Of a stretch of DNA of 48,626 bases, positions 1 through 11,057 are shown piece after piece. This DNA comes from an uncultured Collinsella sp. (lineage in GTDB: Bacteria > Actinomycetota > Coriobacteriia > Coriobacteriales > Coriobacteriaceae). Positions within the stretch are counted from its first letter, which is position 1, and the number at the start of each line of letters is the position of its first letter. The position numbers and the translations under genes are program-made. The stretch covers positions 1 to 48,626 of the forward strand of contig CABRIF010000004.1 in NCBI GenBank assembly GCA_902470925.1. The letters run 5' to 3'. The notes under the pieces were generated by a model that was given only the letters and a program-made list of their open reading frames with translations, made no database searches and was not told the origin of the DNA.

Positions 1-46
1 AGATTCCTCTACGTCTCGTGGGCTCGGAGATGTGTATAAGAGACAG
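1..46. other. Illumina Nextera adapter left at the contig end (not genomic)
   Basis: Positions 13-46 match the 34-base Nextera transposase read-2 adapter, ending in the mosaic-end sequence TGTGTATAAGAGACAG. Positions 5-12 (TCCTCTAC) match the oligo form of an 8-base i7 index (N712, from memory), and positions 1-4 match the last bases of the P7 oligo. Genomic sequence starts at 47. Translated in the prfB frame, the adapter gives a spurious tail starting SYTHLRAHET, and on the other strand MGSEMCIRDR; both peptides recur as artefacts in protein databases. Confidence 0.97.
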
Positions 47-838
47 AATCGGTGGTGTTGACGCCCTGGCCGCCCGGGCCGCTGGCATGGTAGACATCGA
101 CACGGATGTCGTCGGGGGCGATCTCGATCTCGACGGTGGCCGGAAGCACCGGGATGACCTCGACGCCGGCAAACGTGGTCTGGCGGCGCTTCTTGGCGTC
201 CGTGGGCGAGATGCGCACCAGGCGGTGCACGCCGGCCTCGGCGCGCAGCATCCCGAACGCGTCGGCGCCCTCCACCGTGAAGGTGGCGCGGTCGATGCCG
301 ATGACCTCAGCGGCTGGGCAGTCGTTGATCGTCACCTTCCAGCCGCGGCGCGCGCAGTACTTCATGTACATCTTGAACAGCATGAAGGTCCAGTCCTGGG
401 CCTCCAGGCCGCCCTGGCCGGGCTTGATGGTGACGATGGCGTCGCCGTGGTCGAACTCGCCGGTGAACCAGCTCGCAAGCTCCATCTCGTCGATGGCGTG
501 CGTGAGCTCCGCGGCGGCCGCGGCGGCCTCGGAGACGAACTCCGCGCCCTCCTCGTCGCCCAGCTCCGCAGCCAGATCGAGCGCAGCGCGGGCATCGGCC
601 AGGCGCGCGCGGGCGCCCTCGACGGCCTCGACGTTGCCCCGGCAGCGCGCAAGCTCGGCCATGAGCTCACGCGCGGCGTCGGCATCGTCCCAAAAGCCGG
701 GGGCGGCGCTTTGCTCCTCGAGCTCCGCAACGCGCCCGCGCGCCTCGTCGAGATGCAGGTAGGACTCCACCTCGGACAGGCGCTCCTCGAGCGCATCGAG
801 CGCCGCCGGCGTCACCGTGCTCGCAGCGTCAAGCGCCA

Positions 839-839
<1 letters not shown>
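47..839 (-). CDS. prfB: Peptide chain release factor 2, 3' end missing
   Basis: Class I release factor that reads UGA and UAA and triggers peptidyl-tRNA hydrolysis on the ribosome. About 264 of roughly 365 residues are present. The central EAQDW block (147-151) and the hydrolysis motif GGQ (256-258, context SGPGGQGVN, as in actinobacterial RF2) are visible; the C-terminal ~100 residues are cut off by the adapter. The ATG at 839-837 shares one base with the secA stop (TAATG), so translation is coupled to secA. There is no in-frame UGA near codon 26, so the +1 programmed frameshift that autoregulates prfB in many bacteria is absent. The codon-recognition tripeptide, SPF in most RF2, reads SPT here (211-213). 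An RF1 identity is unlikely because the RF1 PxT motif context is not present. Confidence 0.95.
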
Positions 840-3643
<2,804 letters not shown>

Positions 3644-3923
3644 TGTGGTTCTTCCTCTTCAGTGCGCCCGTCGGATGCGTACGCTCCCTCCTGGGGGCGC
3701 GACGGCCGTCAAGCACAGACACAGTTGAGGAGAACTTTAGCCAAACCGCATGCAGTCTATGCGCAGGATGTATGTGCTCACAAGGAAACTATCCAAAGGC
3801 GCCAGGCGGGGCACGGCGTGCGCGGCAACGAGGTGGGATAGGAGCCCGCCCGGGACCGCGTTGCGCGGACGAGGCGAGTGCGATAGCGAGGGCACCGAAA
3901 ACCGAACGCTATCGATATAGCAA
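3644..3923. other. Spacer between secA and the rpmE terminator
   Basis: About 280 bp with no gene. It should hold the secA promoter and leader on the minus strand, but no convincing -35/-10 pair was found. Nothing else stands out. Confidence 0.4.
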
Positions 3924-3952
3924 GAGGGGCGCACCCCTTGGATGCACCCCTC
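3924..3952 (-). terminator. Intrinsic terminator-like hairpin after rpmE
   Basis: Inverted repeat of ten bases (GAGGGGCGCA and TGCACCCCTC, one G-T pair) with a nine-base loop, lying 28 bases past the rpmE stop. On the minus strand the stem is followed by TTGCTAT, a weak U-tract, so termination may be leaky. Confidence 0.6.
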
Positions 3953-3980
3953 TCAACATACCGATTGTATACGCGGCTGG

Positions 3981-4421
3981 CTACTCAGCAGCCTCGGCGG
4001 TCTCGGCCTCGGCGGCAGGCTGCTCAGCGGCGGCCTCCTCGACGGGAGCCTCCTCGGCCTTCTTGGCGGCCTCGGCAGCGGCCTTCTTCTCGAACTCAGC
4101 GGCACGCTTGGCCTTCTCGGCGGCCTTGGCCTCGCGCTCGGCGGCCTTCTTGGCAGCGGCCTCCTCGGCGGCCTTCTGACGCTCGGCCTTCTTGGCGGCC
4201 TCGCGCTCGAGGGCGGCCTGGGCGGCGCCACCGAACTTGTCGGCGAAGCGCTGGACGCGTCCACCGGTGTCGACGAACTTCTGCTGACCGGTGTAGAACG
4301 GGTGGCACTCGTTGCAGAGCTCGACCTGGATCTCGGACTTGGTGGAGCGGGTGGTGAAGGTGTTACCACAGCTGCAGTGCACCGTGCACTCCACATACTC
4401 GGGATGGATGCCAGACTTCAT
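3981..4421 (-). CDS. rpmE: 50S ribosomal protein L31 with long Ala/Glu/Lys tail
   Basis: L31 sits at the bridge between the ribosomal subunits. 146 residues: a normal zinc-form L31 core (about 1-63, Cys at 12, 16, 18, 36 and 39, the last four forming CxC and CxxC) plus an unusual ~80-residue tail rich in Ala, Glu and Lys. That tail is predicted helical near its start and acidic at its end. I place the start at the ATG at 4421 because AGAGGAG lies 8-14 bases upstream and the core aligns from MKSGIHP; an upstream in-frame start would run through the leader hairpins. The gene stands alone, as is usual for rpmE. The tail ends much like the tail of L17 (rplQ) in this window. Confidence 0.95.
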   Translation of the reverse strand: MKSGIHPEYVECTVHCSCGNTFTTRSTKSEIQVELCNECHPFYTGQQKFVDTGGRVQRFADKFGGAAQAALEREAAKKAERQKAAEEAAAKKAAEREAKAAEKAKRAAEFEKKAAAEAAKKAEEAPVEEAAAEQPAAEAETAEAAE

Positions 4422-4446
4422 GGCGGGGCTCCTCTTCTGCTCAGGC

Positions 4447-4494
4447 CCTGGTTCCCGACCAGGACAAAGGGGTGTCTTGGTTTCCGACCAAGAC
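4447..4494 (-). promoter_or_regulatory. Tandem-hairpin leader of rpmE, probable L31 autoregulatory leader
   Basis: Two near-copies of one hairpin lie in the rpmE 5' leader: 4447-4463 (CCTGGT stem) and 4474-4494 (GTCTTGGT/ACCAAGAC, eight perfect pairs). Both share the sequence TGGTCGGRAACCA and are preceded by TTTGTC on the minus strand. Ribosomal-protein leader motifs upstream of L31, including a Coriobacteria type, have been described; matching this one to that family is inference from position, duplication and taxonomy. Confidence 0.6.
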
Positions 4495-4508
4495 AAAACA
4501 GCTTGTCA

Positions 4509-4539
4509 ATCCTAGCACAGCGGGTTCCTGCCCGGCCAA
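4509..4539 (-). promoter_or_regulatory. Candidate rpmE promoter
   Basis: Minus-strand TTGGCC (4539-4534), a 19-base gap and TAGGAT (4514-4509) preceded by TGC, an extended -10. It lies just upstream of the leader hairpins. The spacing is on the long side. Confidence 0.4.
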
Positions 4540-4663
4540 TCGCACAAAAGCACCATGCTCACAAGGTGTGCGGGTGCGGCCGATCGCACAACAGCTTCGC
4601 CATCGCAGCGGCCTTGGGCCGCGGCGGCATGTACCCGCCTGCCCCATACGTCCACGGAGCGTG

Positions 4664-4692
4664 CATATCCACAGCTGAAAAATCGGTACAAT
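4664..4692 (+). promoter_or_regulatory. Weak candidate promoter for the ACT-domain gene
   Basis: TACAAT at 4687-4692 is a good -10 in otherwise GC-rich DNA, 64 bases before the start codon. The -35 at the right distance (CATATC) is poor. Confidence 0.3.
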
Positions 4693-4756
4693 AGGGAACA
4701 CTATACCGAGATGGAGTGCGCGCCCGCGGAAGGCGACGCCGCCGAAAGGAACCCCC

Positions 4757-5044
4757 ATGGCCGAGACCTCATCCAACCGCATCGTCATCACCGTCCTGGG
4801 CAAGAACCGCCCCGGCATCGTCGCCGGCGTCACGACCACCCTGTCGGAGGCCAACGTCGACATCCGCGATATCACGCAGAGCATCCTCGACAACATCTTC
4901 ACCATGACCCTGCTTGCCGACATGCAGGGTGCCACCTTGGACTTCTCCGCCCTGCAGGAGGCGCTCGCCGCCCAGGGCGAGACGCTGGGCGTCACCGTCG
5001 AGTGCCGCCGCGAGGACATCTTCAACTTCATGTACCGCCTGTAG
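4757..5044 (+). CDS. ACT-domain protein, UPF0237 type
   Basis: A 95-residue protein made of one ACT domain: beta strand RIVITVLG (8-15), then KNRPGIVAGV, the usual ligand-side loop, and a second half ending NFMYRL. Free-standing ACT proteins of this family are thought to be small amino-acid sensors; the ligand is unknown. The start ATG follows AAAGGA by seven bases. In many Firmicutes the gene is followed by an UPF0210/DUF711 gene; here citrate synthase follows after 94 bp, so joint transcription with gltA is possible but not shown. GcvR-like regulation is an alternative reading of the family. Confidence 0.85.
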   Translation: MAETSSNRIVITVLGKNRPGIVAGVTTTLSEANVDIRDITQSILDNIFTMTLLADMQGATLDFSALQEALAAQGETLGVTVECRREDIFNFMYRL

Positions 5045-5138
5045 GCACCCGCTGCCCCAACCGGCCGCAGGCCACCTGCAAGCTCCCAAAATCCCGCCCG
5101 GCCGCCCGGGTTGGACGCGCCCGCCCGAAGGAGGAGCC

Positions 5139-6590
5139 ATGTCCTACGACGCGCATCGCATCTACTACCGCTTCGATGACCACCTGAGCCGCCTGGTGCT
5201 GGACTACGACGCCAGCCGCCAGGTTGACGCCGCCTCCCAGCGCCTGTACCACGACATCCCCTCCGAGCCCTACGACGAGGACCTCTTCGTCGAGCACGAC
5301 GTGAAGCGCGGCCTGCGCAACGCCGACGGCTCCGGCGTGGTGGCCGGCCTCACCCGCATCTCAGACGTGCACGGCTACAACATCGTCGACGGCCGTCCCG
5401 TCCCCGACCGCGGCAGCCTCACGCTGCGCGGCTACAGCATCGAGGACCTGGTCACCCATGCCCAGGCGGAAGGGCGCTTCGGCTACGAGGAGGTAGCCTA
5501 CCTGCTCATCACCGGGCTTCTGCCCACGCAGGCCGAGCTCGACGGGTTCCGCGAGCGGCTCGGCGCCTTCCGCCACCTCTCGGCCGACTACGTGGCGCAG
5601 TTCCCCATCACCACCGCGAGCACCAGCATCATGAACGTCCTGCAGCGCGCCGTCCTGCAGCTCTACGCCTTCGACGCCGACCCGGACGCCATCACGCCGG
5701 CCCACGAGGTGGACGTGGCGCTCTCGCTGCTCTCCCGTCTGCCGCGCATCGCCGCGTTCGCCCACACCTTCCGCGCCGCACGCATGGAGGGCCGCCGCGC
5801 CAACGTGCCGCTGCCCGACCCCTCCCTGTCCACCGCCGAGACCATCCTGCAGGTCCTACGCGAGTCCGACGACTTCACGCGCGACGAGGCGATGCTGCTC
5901 GACGTGATGCTCATGCTCCACGCCGAGCACGGCGGCGGCAACAATTCGACCTTCGCCTGCCGCGTGCTGTCGAGCTCGGCCACCGACGCCTACTCGGCCT
6001 ACGCCGCGGCGATCGGCTCGCTCAAGGGCCCGCGCCACGGCGGGGCGAACGCCAAGGTGGTGGCCATGCACGCCGACATCCGCGAGCATGTGCGCGACTG
6101 GGAGAACGAGGATGAGCTCGCCAGCTACCTCACGCGCATCCTGCGTCGCCAGGCCTTCGATGGCACGGGGCTCATCTACGGCATGGGACATGCGGTCTAC
6201 ACCCTGTCCGACCCGCGCGCCGAGCTGTGCCGTCGCTTCGCCCGCAACCTGGCGCAGGCCAAGGGGCTGGGCGCCGAGTTCGCCCTCATCGAGCGCATCG
6301 AGGCGCTGGCGCCCGAGGTCATGCGCGACGTGCGCGGGACCCGCAAGCCCATCTGCGCCAACATCGACCTGTACACCGGCTTCATCTACCACATGCTCGG
6401 CATCCCCGAGGCGCTGTTCACGCCGCTGTTCGCCGTGGCGCGCACGGCCGGCTGGGCGGCCCACCGCATGGAAGAGCTCATCTGCGCCCACCGCATCATC
6501 CGCCCCGCCTACCGCTCGGTGATGGACGAGCAGGCCTACGTGCCGCTGGCCGAGCGTCTGGGCGGCCACGGCATCTGCCAGGCGGGGTAA
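5139..6590 (+). CDS. gltA: Citrate synthase
   Basis: Condenses acetyl-CoA with oxaloacetate to citrate, the entry to the branch leading to 2-oxoglutarate and glutamate. 483 residues, longer than most bacterial enzymes (about 370-430) because of an N-terminal lead of ~60 residues. The catalytic positions are visible: His264 in HAEHGGGNNS, His300 in GPRHGGAN, and Asp410 in ANIDLYTG, with GMGHAVY and DPRA around the substrate site. The start at 5139 is set by AAGGAGGAG just upstream. A 2-methylcitrate synthase activity cannot be excluded from sequence, but no prp genes are nearby. In a fermentative anaerobe the role is more likely biosynthetic than a full cycle. Confidence 0.93.
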   Translation: MSYDAHRIYYRFDDHLSRLVLDYDASRQVDAASQRLYHDIPSEPYDEDLFVEHDVKRGLRNADGSGVVAGLTRISDVHGYNIVDGRPVPDRGSLTLRGYSIEDLVTHAQAEGRFGYEEVAYLLITGLLPTQAELDGFRERLGAFRHLSADYVAQFPITTASTSIMNVLQRAVLQLYAFDADPDAITPAHEVDVALSLLSRLPRIAAFAHTFRAARMEGRRANVPLPDPSLSTAETILQVLRESDDFTRDEAMLLDVMLMLHAEHGGGNNSTFACRVLSSSATDAYSAYAAAIGSLKGPRHGGANAKVVAMHADIREHVRDWENEDELASYLTRILRRQAFDGTGLIYGMGHAVYTLSDPRAELCRRFARNLAQAKGLGAEFALIERIEALAPEVMRDVRGTRKPICANIDLYTGFIYHMLGIPEALFTPLFAVARTAGWAAHRMEELICAHRIIRPAYRSVMDEQAYVPLAERLGGHGICQAG

Positions 6591-6837
6591 GCGGACAGGC
6601 ACGGGCCCGGGGTCAAGGCGGGGTCAGGCCGAGGTCAGGCCAGAGCCGGGACGCATGCTCGGGCCCGGGGAGGCAGGTTTTGGCCGCGAACCCACTCAAG
6701 GCCCGACCGCAGGCTCGGGCAGCGGTCGGGCACGGGTTGTGCGGCAGGCTTACGGCCCAGGACATCAGGCTGAAGGCGCAGCTCGGCAGCCTTGCAGTCC
6801 AAAGAGGCGGCTTAGGGGCCCGGGGCAACAGCCTCGC
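6591..6837. other. Convergent spacer with a hairpin
   Basis: Lies between the ends of gltA (+) and the HAD gene (-). Positions 6702-6730 form a perfect nine-base-pair stem (CCCGACCGC/GCGGTCGGG) with an eleven-base loop. No T-run follows on either strand, so a bidirectional terminator is possible but unproven. No gene is seen. Confidence 0.4.
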
Positions 6838-7632
6838 TTACGAGAGGGACTCCAGCACGCGGCGCAGCTCGCCCTGCACTGCCTGGTCGTAGTTGTAGCC
6901 GATCACGCGGTCTGCCACCGCGCGCAGCGCCGGACGGCCGTTGGCCATCGCGCAGCCGCAGCCCACGAACCGGATGATCTCGTAGTCGTTCATGGAGTCG
7001 CCGAACGCCATGACCTCCTCACGCGCCACGCCGTAGTGCTCCATGAGCTGCTGGATGCCCGTGGCCTTCGAGATGCCGGGCTGCATGGGGTCGATGTAGG
7101 AGTTGCCCGAAGGCGCGAAGGTGAACAGGTCTCCCAGCTCGCGCTGGAGCACATAGGCGTTGTCCATGACGTTGCCGTCGTCGCAGAAGATCGTGGCCTT
7201 GATGATGTTCACCTCGGGCCGCGGGAGTTCGTAGATGCGCTCGACGTTCGGCAGGTCCTTGTCCACCTCGCGCACGAACTTGTCCTCGTCGTCCAGCAGG
7301 AAGGATTTCGTGCGGTCGAACAGGGCGAGGTGCATGTTCGGGAACATCTGGACCGTTTTGGCCAGGCGCATGATGGACAGGTGCGAGTACACCTCGCGGC
7401 CGATCTGCTCGCCGTCGGCGTAGACCTGCGCGCCGTTCGAGGCGACGAAGTCCATCTGGTCGCGCACCGGGGCGAAGAACTGGCAGAGCCGGTCGTAGCG
7501 GCGACCCGAGGACGCCGCGAAGTGGACGCCGCGCTCACGCAGCGCCACGATCAGGTCGAAGGTTTCCTCCGGCACTTCTCCCAGCTCGTTGAGCAGGGTG
7601 CCGTCCATATCCGAAGCGATGAGCTTGATCAT
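6838..7632 (-). CDS. Cof-type HAD-IIB family hydrolase
   Basis: A 264-residue haloacid-dehalogenase phosphatase with a C2B cap, the Cof/YkrA/YidA type that removes phosphate from sugar phosphates, FMN or pyridoxal phosphate. Motif I is DMDGTLL (nucleophile Asp8, acid Asp10), the motif III lysine is in GISKATG, and motif IV is GDSMNDYE. The start ATG at 7632 follows GAGGAAAGG; longer in-frame starts add only an Arg-rich stretch with no counterpart in the family. It stands alone between convergent gltA and the adenine deaminase gene upstream. The substrate cannot be told from sequence. Confidence 0.9.
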   Translation of the reverse strand: MIKLIASDMDGTLLNELGEVPEETFDLIVALRERGVHFAASSGRRYDRLCQFFAPVRDQMDFVASNGAQVYADGEQIGREVYSHLSIMRLAKTVQMFPNMHLALFDRTKSFLLDDEDKFVREVDKDLPNVERIYELPRPEVNIIKATIFCDDGNVMDNAYVLQRELGDLFTFAPSGNSYIDPMQPGISKATGIQQLMEHYGVAREEVMAFGDSMNDYEIIRFVGCGCAMANGRPALRAVADRVIGYNYDQAVQGELRRVLESLS

Positions 7633-7719
7633 GCCGTGCCTTTCCTCTCGTGCGCGCCGTCGTGCGCGCGTCGCTGCTCGTAAGGATACCGCGTTTGGCC
7701 GCAGCACGGGTGCAGGGCG

Positions 7720-9846
7720 CTACGAGACGAACGAGAACGTCGTGACGTCGAACATGCCCTCCGGGCGGATGCGAAGCTCGGGGATCACCGGCAGGGGCAG
7801 AAAGATCATGCCCATGATCGGGTCGAGCGGCGGCTCGATGCCGGCGGCGCGCGCCTCGGCCATGAAGGCGTCGTGGGCCGCAGCCACCTCGGACGCCGGA
7901 CGGTCGCTCATCAGGCCGCCGAGCGGCAGGTCGATGCGGGCGGCCACCCGCCCGCGGCGCACGAGGACGAAACCGCCCTGCGCCACCGCCTCCACAGCCG
8001 CACGCATATCGGCGGGGTTGTCGCCCACCACGCAGATGTTATGGGAATCGTGCCCGATCGTGCTGGCGATCGCGCCGTCCGTGATGGTGAACCCGCGCAC
8101 CCAGCCGCGCCCGACATGTCGGCCCACCAGGCCGGTGCCCGCCGGTCCCGTGCCGTCGGCGCCCGCGCGCTGGGCCGACACGCCGCGCCCATGGCGCTCG
8201 ATCAGCATGATACGGCGCAGGCCGGAGGCGTCGGCTGGCCGCACCGTCCCCGTCACGGCGTTGCCGGCCACCACGTCGATGACCGCCTCGCCCGGCGTGA
8301 AGTCGTAGGAGAACAGCTCGTCCGACAGCGCCGGCAGGTGCACGGATCCGCGCAGACGCGCCTCGAGCGCGCGGACCTCGTCGGTGGCGTCGGCGATCGC
8401 GCCCACGAAAGCGCCGTCCTTCGCCACCAGCTCACCGGCGGCGTAGACGCGGTGCGGGGCCGATGCGAACGAAAGGTCGTCGAGCAGCAGCAGGTCGGCG
8501 CGCTTGCCCGGCGCCACCGCGCCGCAGCGCTCGCGTGCGCACGAGCGCCCGTGGTCCAAACCGAAGATCTCCGCTGCCGACAGCGCGGCCATGGAGATGG
8601 CCAGCACCGGGTCGATCCCGGCCTCGACCGCCATCCGACAGGCGTTGTCGATCATGCCCACGCGCAGGGCATCGGAGGGCGCGCGGTCGTCGGTGGCGAA
8701 GCAGCAGCGGCGGGCGAGCTGCGGCTCGCGCGTGATGATGGGTGCGAGCTGGGCCAGGTCGTGGCTGCAGGTGCCCTCGCGCAGCATGACGTACATGCCG
8801 CGCGAGATCTTGTCGAGCGCCTCGTCCGGCACGGTCGATTCGTGGTCGGCGATGATGCCGGCGGCGGTATAGGCGTTCAGGTCCGCGCCCGAGCACAGCG
8901 GTGCATGGCCGTCAACCTGGCCGGACTCCGAAAAACGAGCGGCGTCGATGCGCGCGCAAGTCTCCTCGTCGGCGCCGTAGACCCCCGGCAGGTTCATCAT
9001 CTCGCCCAGACCGAAGATCTCGCCGGGGTGGTCCTCCATGAACCGGCGCATGTCCTCGGCGCTGATGGTGGCGCCCGCCTGCTCGTCGGGCAGGGCCGGC
9101 ACGCAGGAGGGCATCATGAACTTGAGGGTGCCGGGCGCGCGCTTCGCGTCGGCGATCATGAACGACAGGCCGTCGAGCCCACACACGTTGGCGATCTCGT
9201 GGCTGTCGGCGATCGCGCAGGTCGTACCCCGCGCCAGGGCCATCCGCGCATATTCGGACGGTCGCACGTTCGAGCTTTCGATATGCAGGTGGGCGTCGAT
9301 GAGGCCGGGGGCCAGGTAGCGGCCGCCGCAGTCCACGACCTGCGCCGCCTGCCAGGCGGGTGCCGAGGCGTCCGGGCAGTCGCGCCCCTCGAAGAGCACC
9401 GCGGCAATGCAGCCGTCCTTCACCGCCACCTGCCCGCGGGCGCAGCGCAGGCGGTACACGTCCACGACCTGCGCGTTCACGAACACCGTGTCGGCCGGCA
9501 TGCGGCCCTCGGCCACGTCGATCAGCTCCCGCATGATGCGCACGGCGTCGCAGGATGCGCGGGTGTCTGTCTCGTGAGACGCTCGGGCGCTTGCCTCGTG
9601 AGGCACGCGGGCGTCTGCCTCGCAGGATGTGCGGGCGTCCACCTCGCGGGACGCGCGGGTGCTTGCGGAGCCGGGTGCACGGGAGCCCACCTCGCGGGAT
9701 GCGCGGGTGCGTGCGGCGCAGGACGCGCGGACGCCCATCCCGCGGGACACACGGGCGCCCATCTCGCGGGACACGCAGTCACCCGCCTCAGCTGCGTTGA
9801 GATCGTCCGTTGTCTGCGTTGCACCGAAACCATCTGTTGCCTGCAT
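7720..9846 (-). CDS. ade: Adenine deaminase with a repetitive N-terminal extension
   Basis: Amidohydrolase that turns adenine into hypoxanthine and ammonia in purine salvage. From the ATG at 9846 it has 708 residues; the family norm is about 590-600. Metal-site motifs are intact: DAHLHIESS, DSHEIANVCG, DGHAPLC, DHEST and CFATDDR, and the C-terminal half ends in the usual LPLPVIPELR block. The first ~104 residues hold an octapeptide repeat (see 9545-9784) absent from known Ade proteins. I keep the upstream ATG because AAAGGGGAG lies right before it; an internal ATG at 9534 would give a standard 604-residue enzyme but has no ribosome binding site. Function confident, start less so. Confidence 0.92.
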   Translation of the reverse strand: MQATDGFGATQTTDDLNAAEAGDCVSREMGARVSRGMGVRASCAARTRASREVGSRAPGSASTRASREVDARTSCEADARVPHEASARASHETDTRASCDAVRIMRELIDVAEGRMPADTVFVNAQVVDVYRLRCARGQVAVKDGCIAAVLFEGRDCPDASAPAWQAAQVVDCGGRYLAPGLIDAHLHIESSNVRPSEYARMALARGTTCAIADSHEIANVCGLDGLSFMIADAKRAPGTLKFMMPSCVPALPDEQAGATISAEDMRRFMEDHPGEIFGLGEMMNLPGVYGADEETCARIDAARFSESGQVDGHAPLCSGADLNAYTAAGIIADHESTVPDEALDKISRGMYVMLREGTCSHDLAQLAPIITREPQLARRCCFATDDRAPSDALRVGMIDNACRMAVEAGIDPVLAISMAALSAAEIFGLDHGRSCARERCGAVAPGKRADLLLLDDLSFASAPHRVYAAGELVAKDGAFVGAIADATDEVRALEARLRGSVHLPALSDELFSYDFTPGEAVIDVVAGNAVTGTVRPADASGLRRIMLIERHGRGVSAQRAGADGTGPAGTGLVGRHVGRGWVRGFTITDGAIASTIGHDSHNICVVGDNPADMRAAVEAVAQGGFVLVRRGRVAARIDLPLGGLMSDRPASEVAAAHDAFMAEARAAGIEPPLDPIMGMIFLPLPVIPELRIRPEGMFDVTTFSFVS
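9545..9784 (-). repeat. Ten 24-bp tandem repeats inside the ade 5' region
   Basis: Ten consecutive 24-base units run in phase from 9545 to 9784, with plus-strand consensus near GCCTCGCGGGACGCGCGGGY. Since 24 is a multiple of three they encode an octapeptide repeat (R-A-S-R-E-x-D-A and variants) in frame with adenine deaminase. Units differ by several bases each, so the array is old or diversifying. Confidence 0.9.
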
Positions 9847-9889
9847 ACGCTCCCCTTTCCGAATCTGCTTGCCCCCTATCTTACCCGCT

Positions 9890-10475
9890 GGATGCCGCAG
9901 ATGCGCGAAGGGGAGGTTTCCGCTTGGTGCCGCGGATGTGCGAAAACGAGGCATCCACCGGATGCCGCGGGCGTGCGAAGGCGAGATTCTCGCTGGATGC
10001 CCCGGGCGTGCAAAGGCAAAGCACCCGGAGCCCCCAGCGCGATGGGCTTCCGGGCGCGGGCTTTCGATCATTGGGCTGCTTCCGGGTTCGGATTTTGGCC
10101 ACTGGGGCATCCCGGGCTCCATCCCGGGTTCGGATTTTGGCCGTCGGAACATCCCAGGTCACATCCCGGGTTCGTTTTCCGGCCATCGGAGCGATTCGGG
10201 TGCGAGCTTTGTCCGCCGGGCCGCTTCCAGGTTCGGATTTTGGCCATCGGCGACTCCCGGGTTCGGGTTTCGTCCGTTGAGCTGCTTCCGGGTTCGGATT
10301 TCGGCCATTGGCACATCCCGGGTTCGGATTTCGGCCATTGACGCATCCCGGGTTCGGCATATGTCCATCCAGGGGCGAAAATTGGCTCTAGATGGACGGA
10401 AGCCGAACCCTCGTTGAGCAGATGGACAAAACGCGAACCCAGGTTTCGCGAACGGACGGGGACCGAACCCGGATC
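9890..10475. repeat. Degenerate ~30-bp repeat array with an inverted end
   Basis: Upstream of ade the sequence is built of imperfect repeats. 9890-10020 has four units of roughly 34-36 bp around TGGATGCCGC. 10050-10370 has about ten units of 29-33 bp with core GGGTTCGGATTTTGGCCAT. From 10389 on, the same core appears in reverse complement, so 10350-10410 forms a long inverted repeat (GGGTTCGGC...GTCCATC against GATGGAC...GCCGAACCC). No gene fits. The ade promoter should lie at the left edge but was not identified. Confidence 0.8.
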
Positions 10476-10489
10476 GACGCGCCACGGCG

Positions 10490-11050
10490 GCACAAGCCAG
10501 CAACACGCGTTACCTCGCCGCAGGCGGCACGGACCGGAAGTTCGCGCCGTCTCACCGCAACCGGCGCAGGCCAGCAGCAAGCGTCGCCTCGCTGCGGGAG
10601 ACACAGACCGGCAGCGAACGTCGTCTCATTGTAAGCGACATGGGACCGGCAACACGCGCCAGCTCGTCGCAGGCAGCACGCGCCACCCCGCCGCGACCGG
10701 CGCAGGCCAGCAGCAAGCGCCGCCTCGCCACGGGACACGGACCAGCAGCGGACGCCGTCTCGCCGTACGAGAAACGAACCGGCAGCGGGCGTGGGGCGTT
10801 GCGGGCAGCGCAGGCCAGCGGCACGTGCCGCCCCGCCGCAAACGGCGCAGATCGGCAACGCGCCTCCTCGCCGCAGGGGGCGCAAACCAGCAGCTGGCCC
10901 GTCTCACCGCAGGAGATACGGGCCAGCGGCACGCGCCGGAAGTTCGCACCGTCTCACCGCTGCGGCACGGACCGGAAGTTCGCTCCGTCTCACCGCAAGC
11001 GGCGCAAGCCAGCAGCGCGCACCGCCTCGCCGCTGCCGGCGCCGTCGGCA
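10490..11050. repeat. Degenerate 35-37-bp repeat array between ade and tyrS
   Basis: About fifteen imperfect units with a core near CTCACCGCAAGCGGCGCAGG and CCAGCAGC, unit length mostly 35-37 bases. It ends at the tyrS stop region. Open frames across it are by-products of the repeat and lack homology or ribosome binding sites. Confidence 0.75.
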
Positions 11051-11057
11051 GGCCCCG

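Noticed and set aside
9890..11050. CRISPR array
   Set aside because: Units are degenerate and contiguous, with no unique spacers of constant length and no cas genes.
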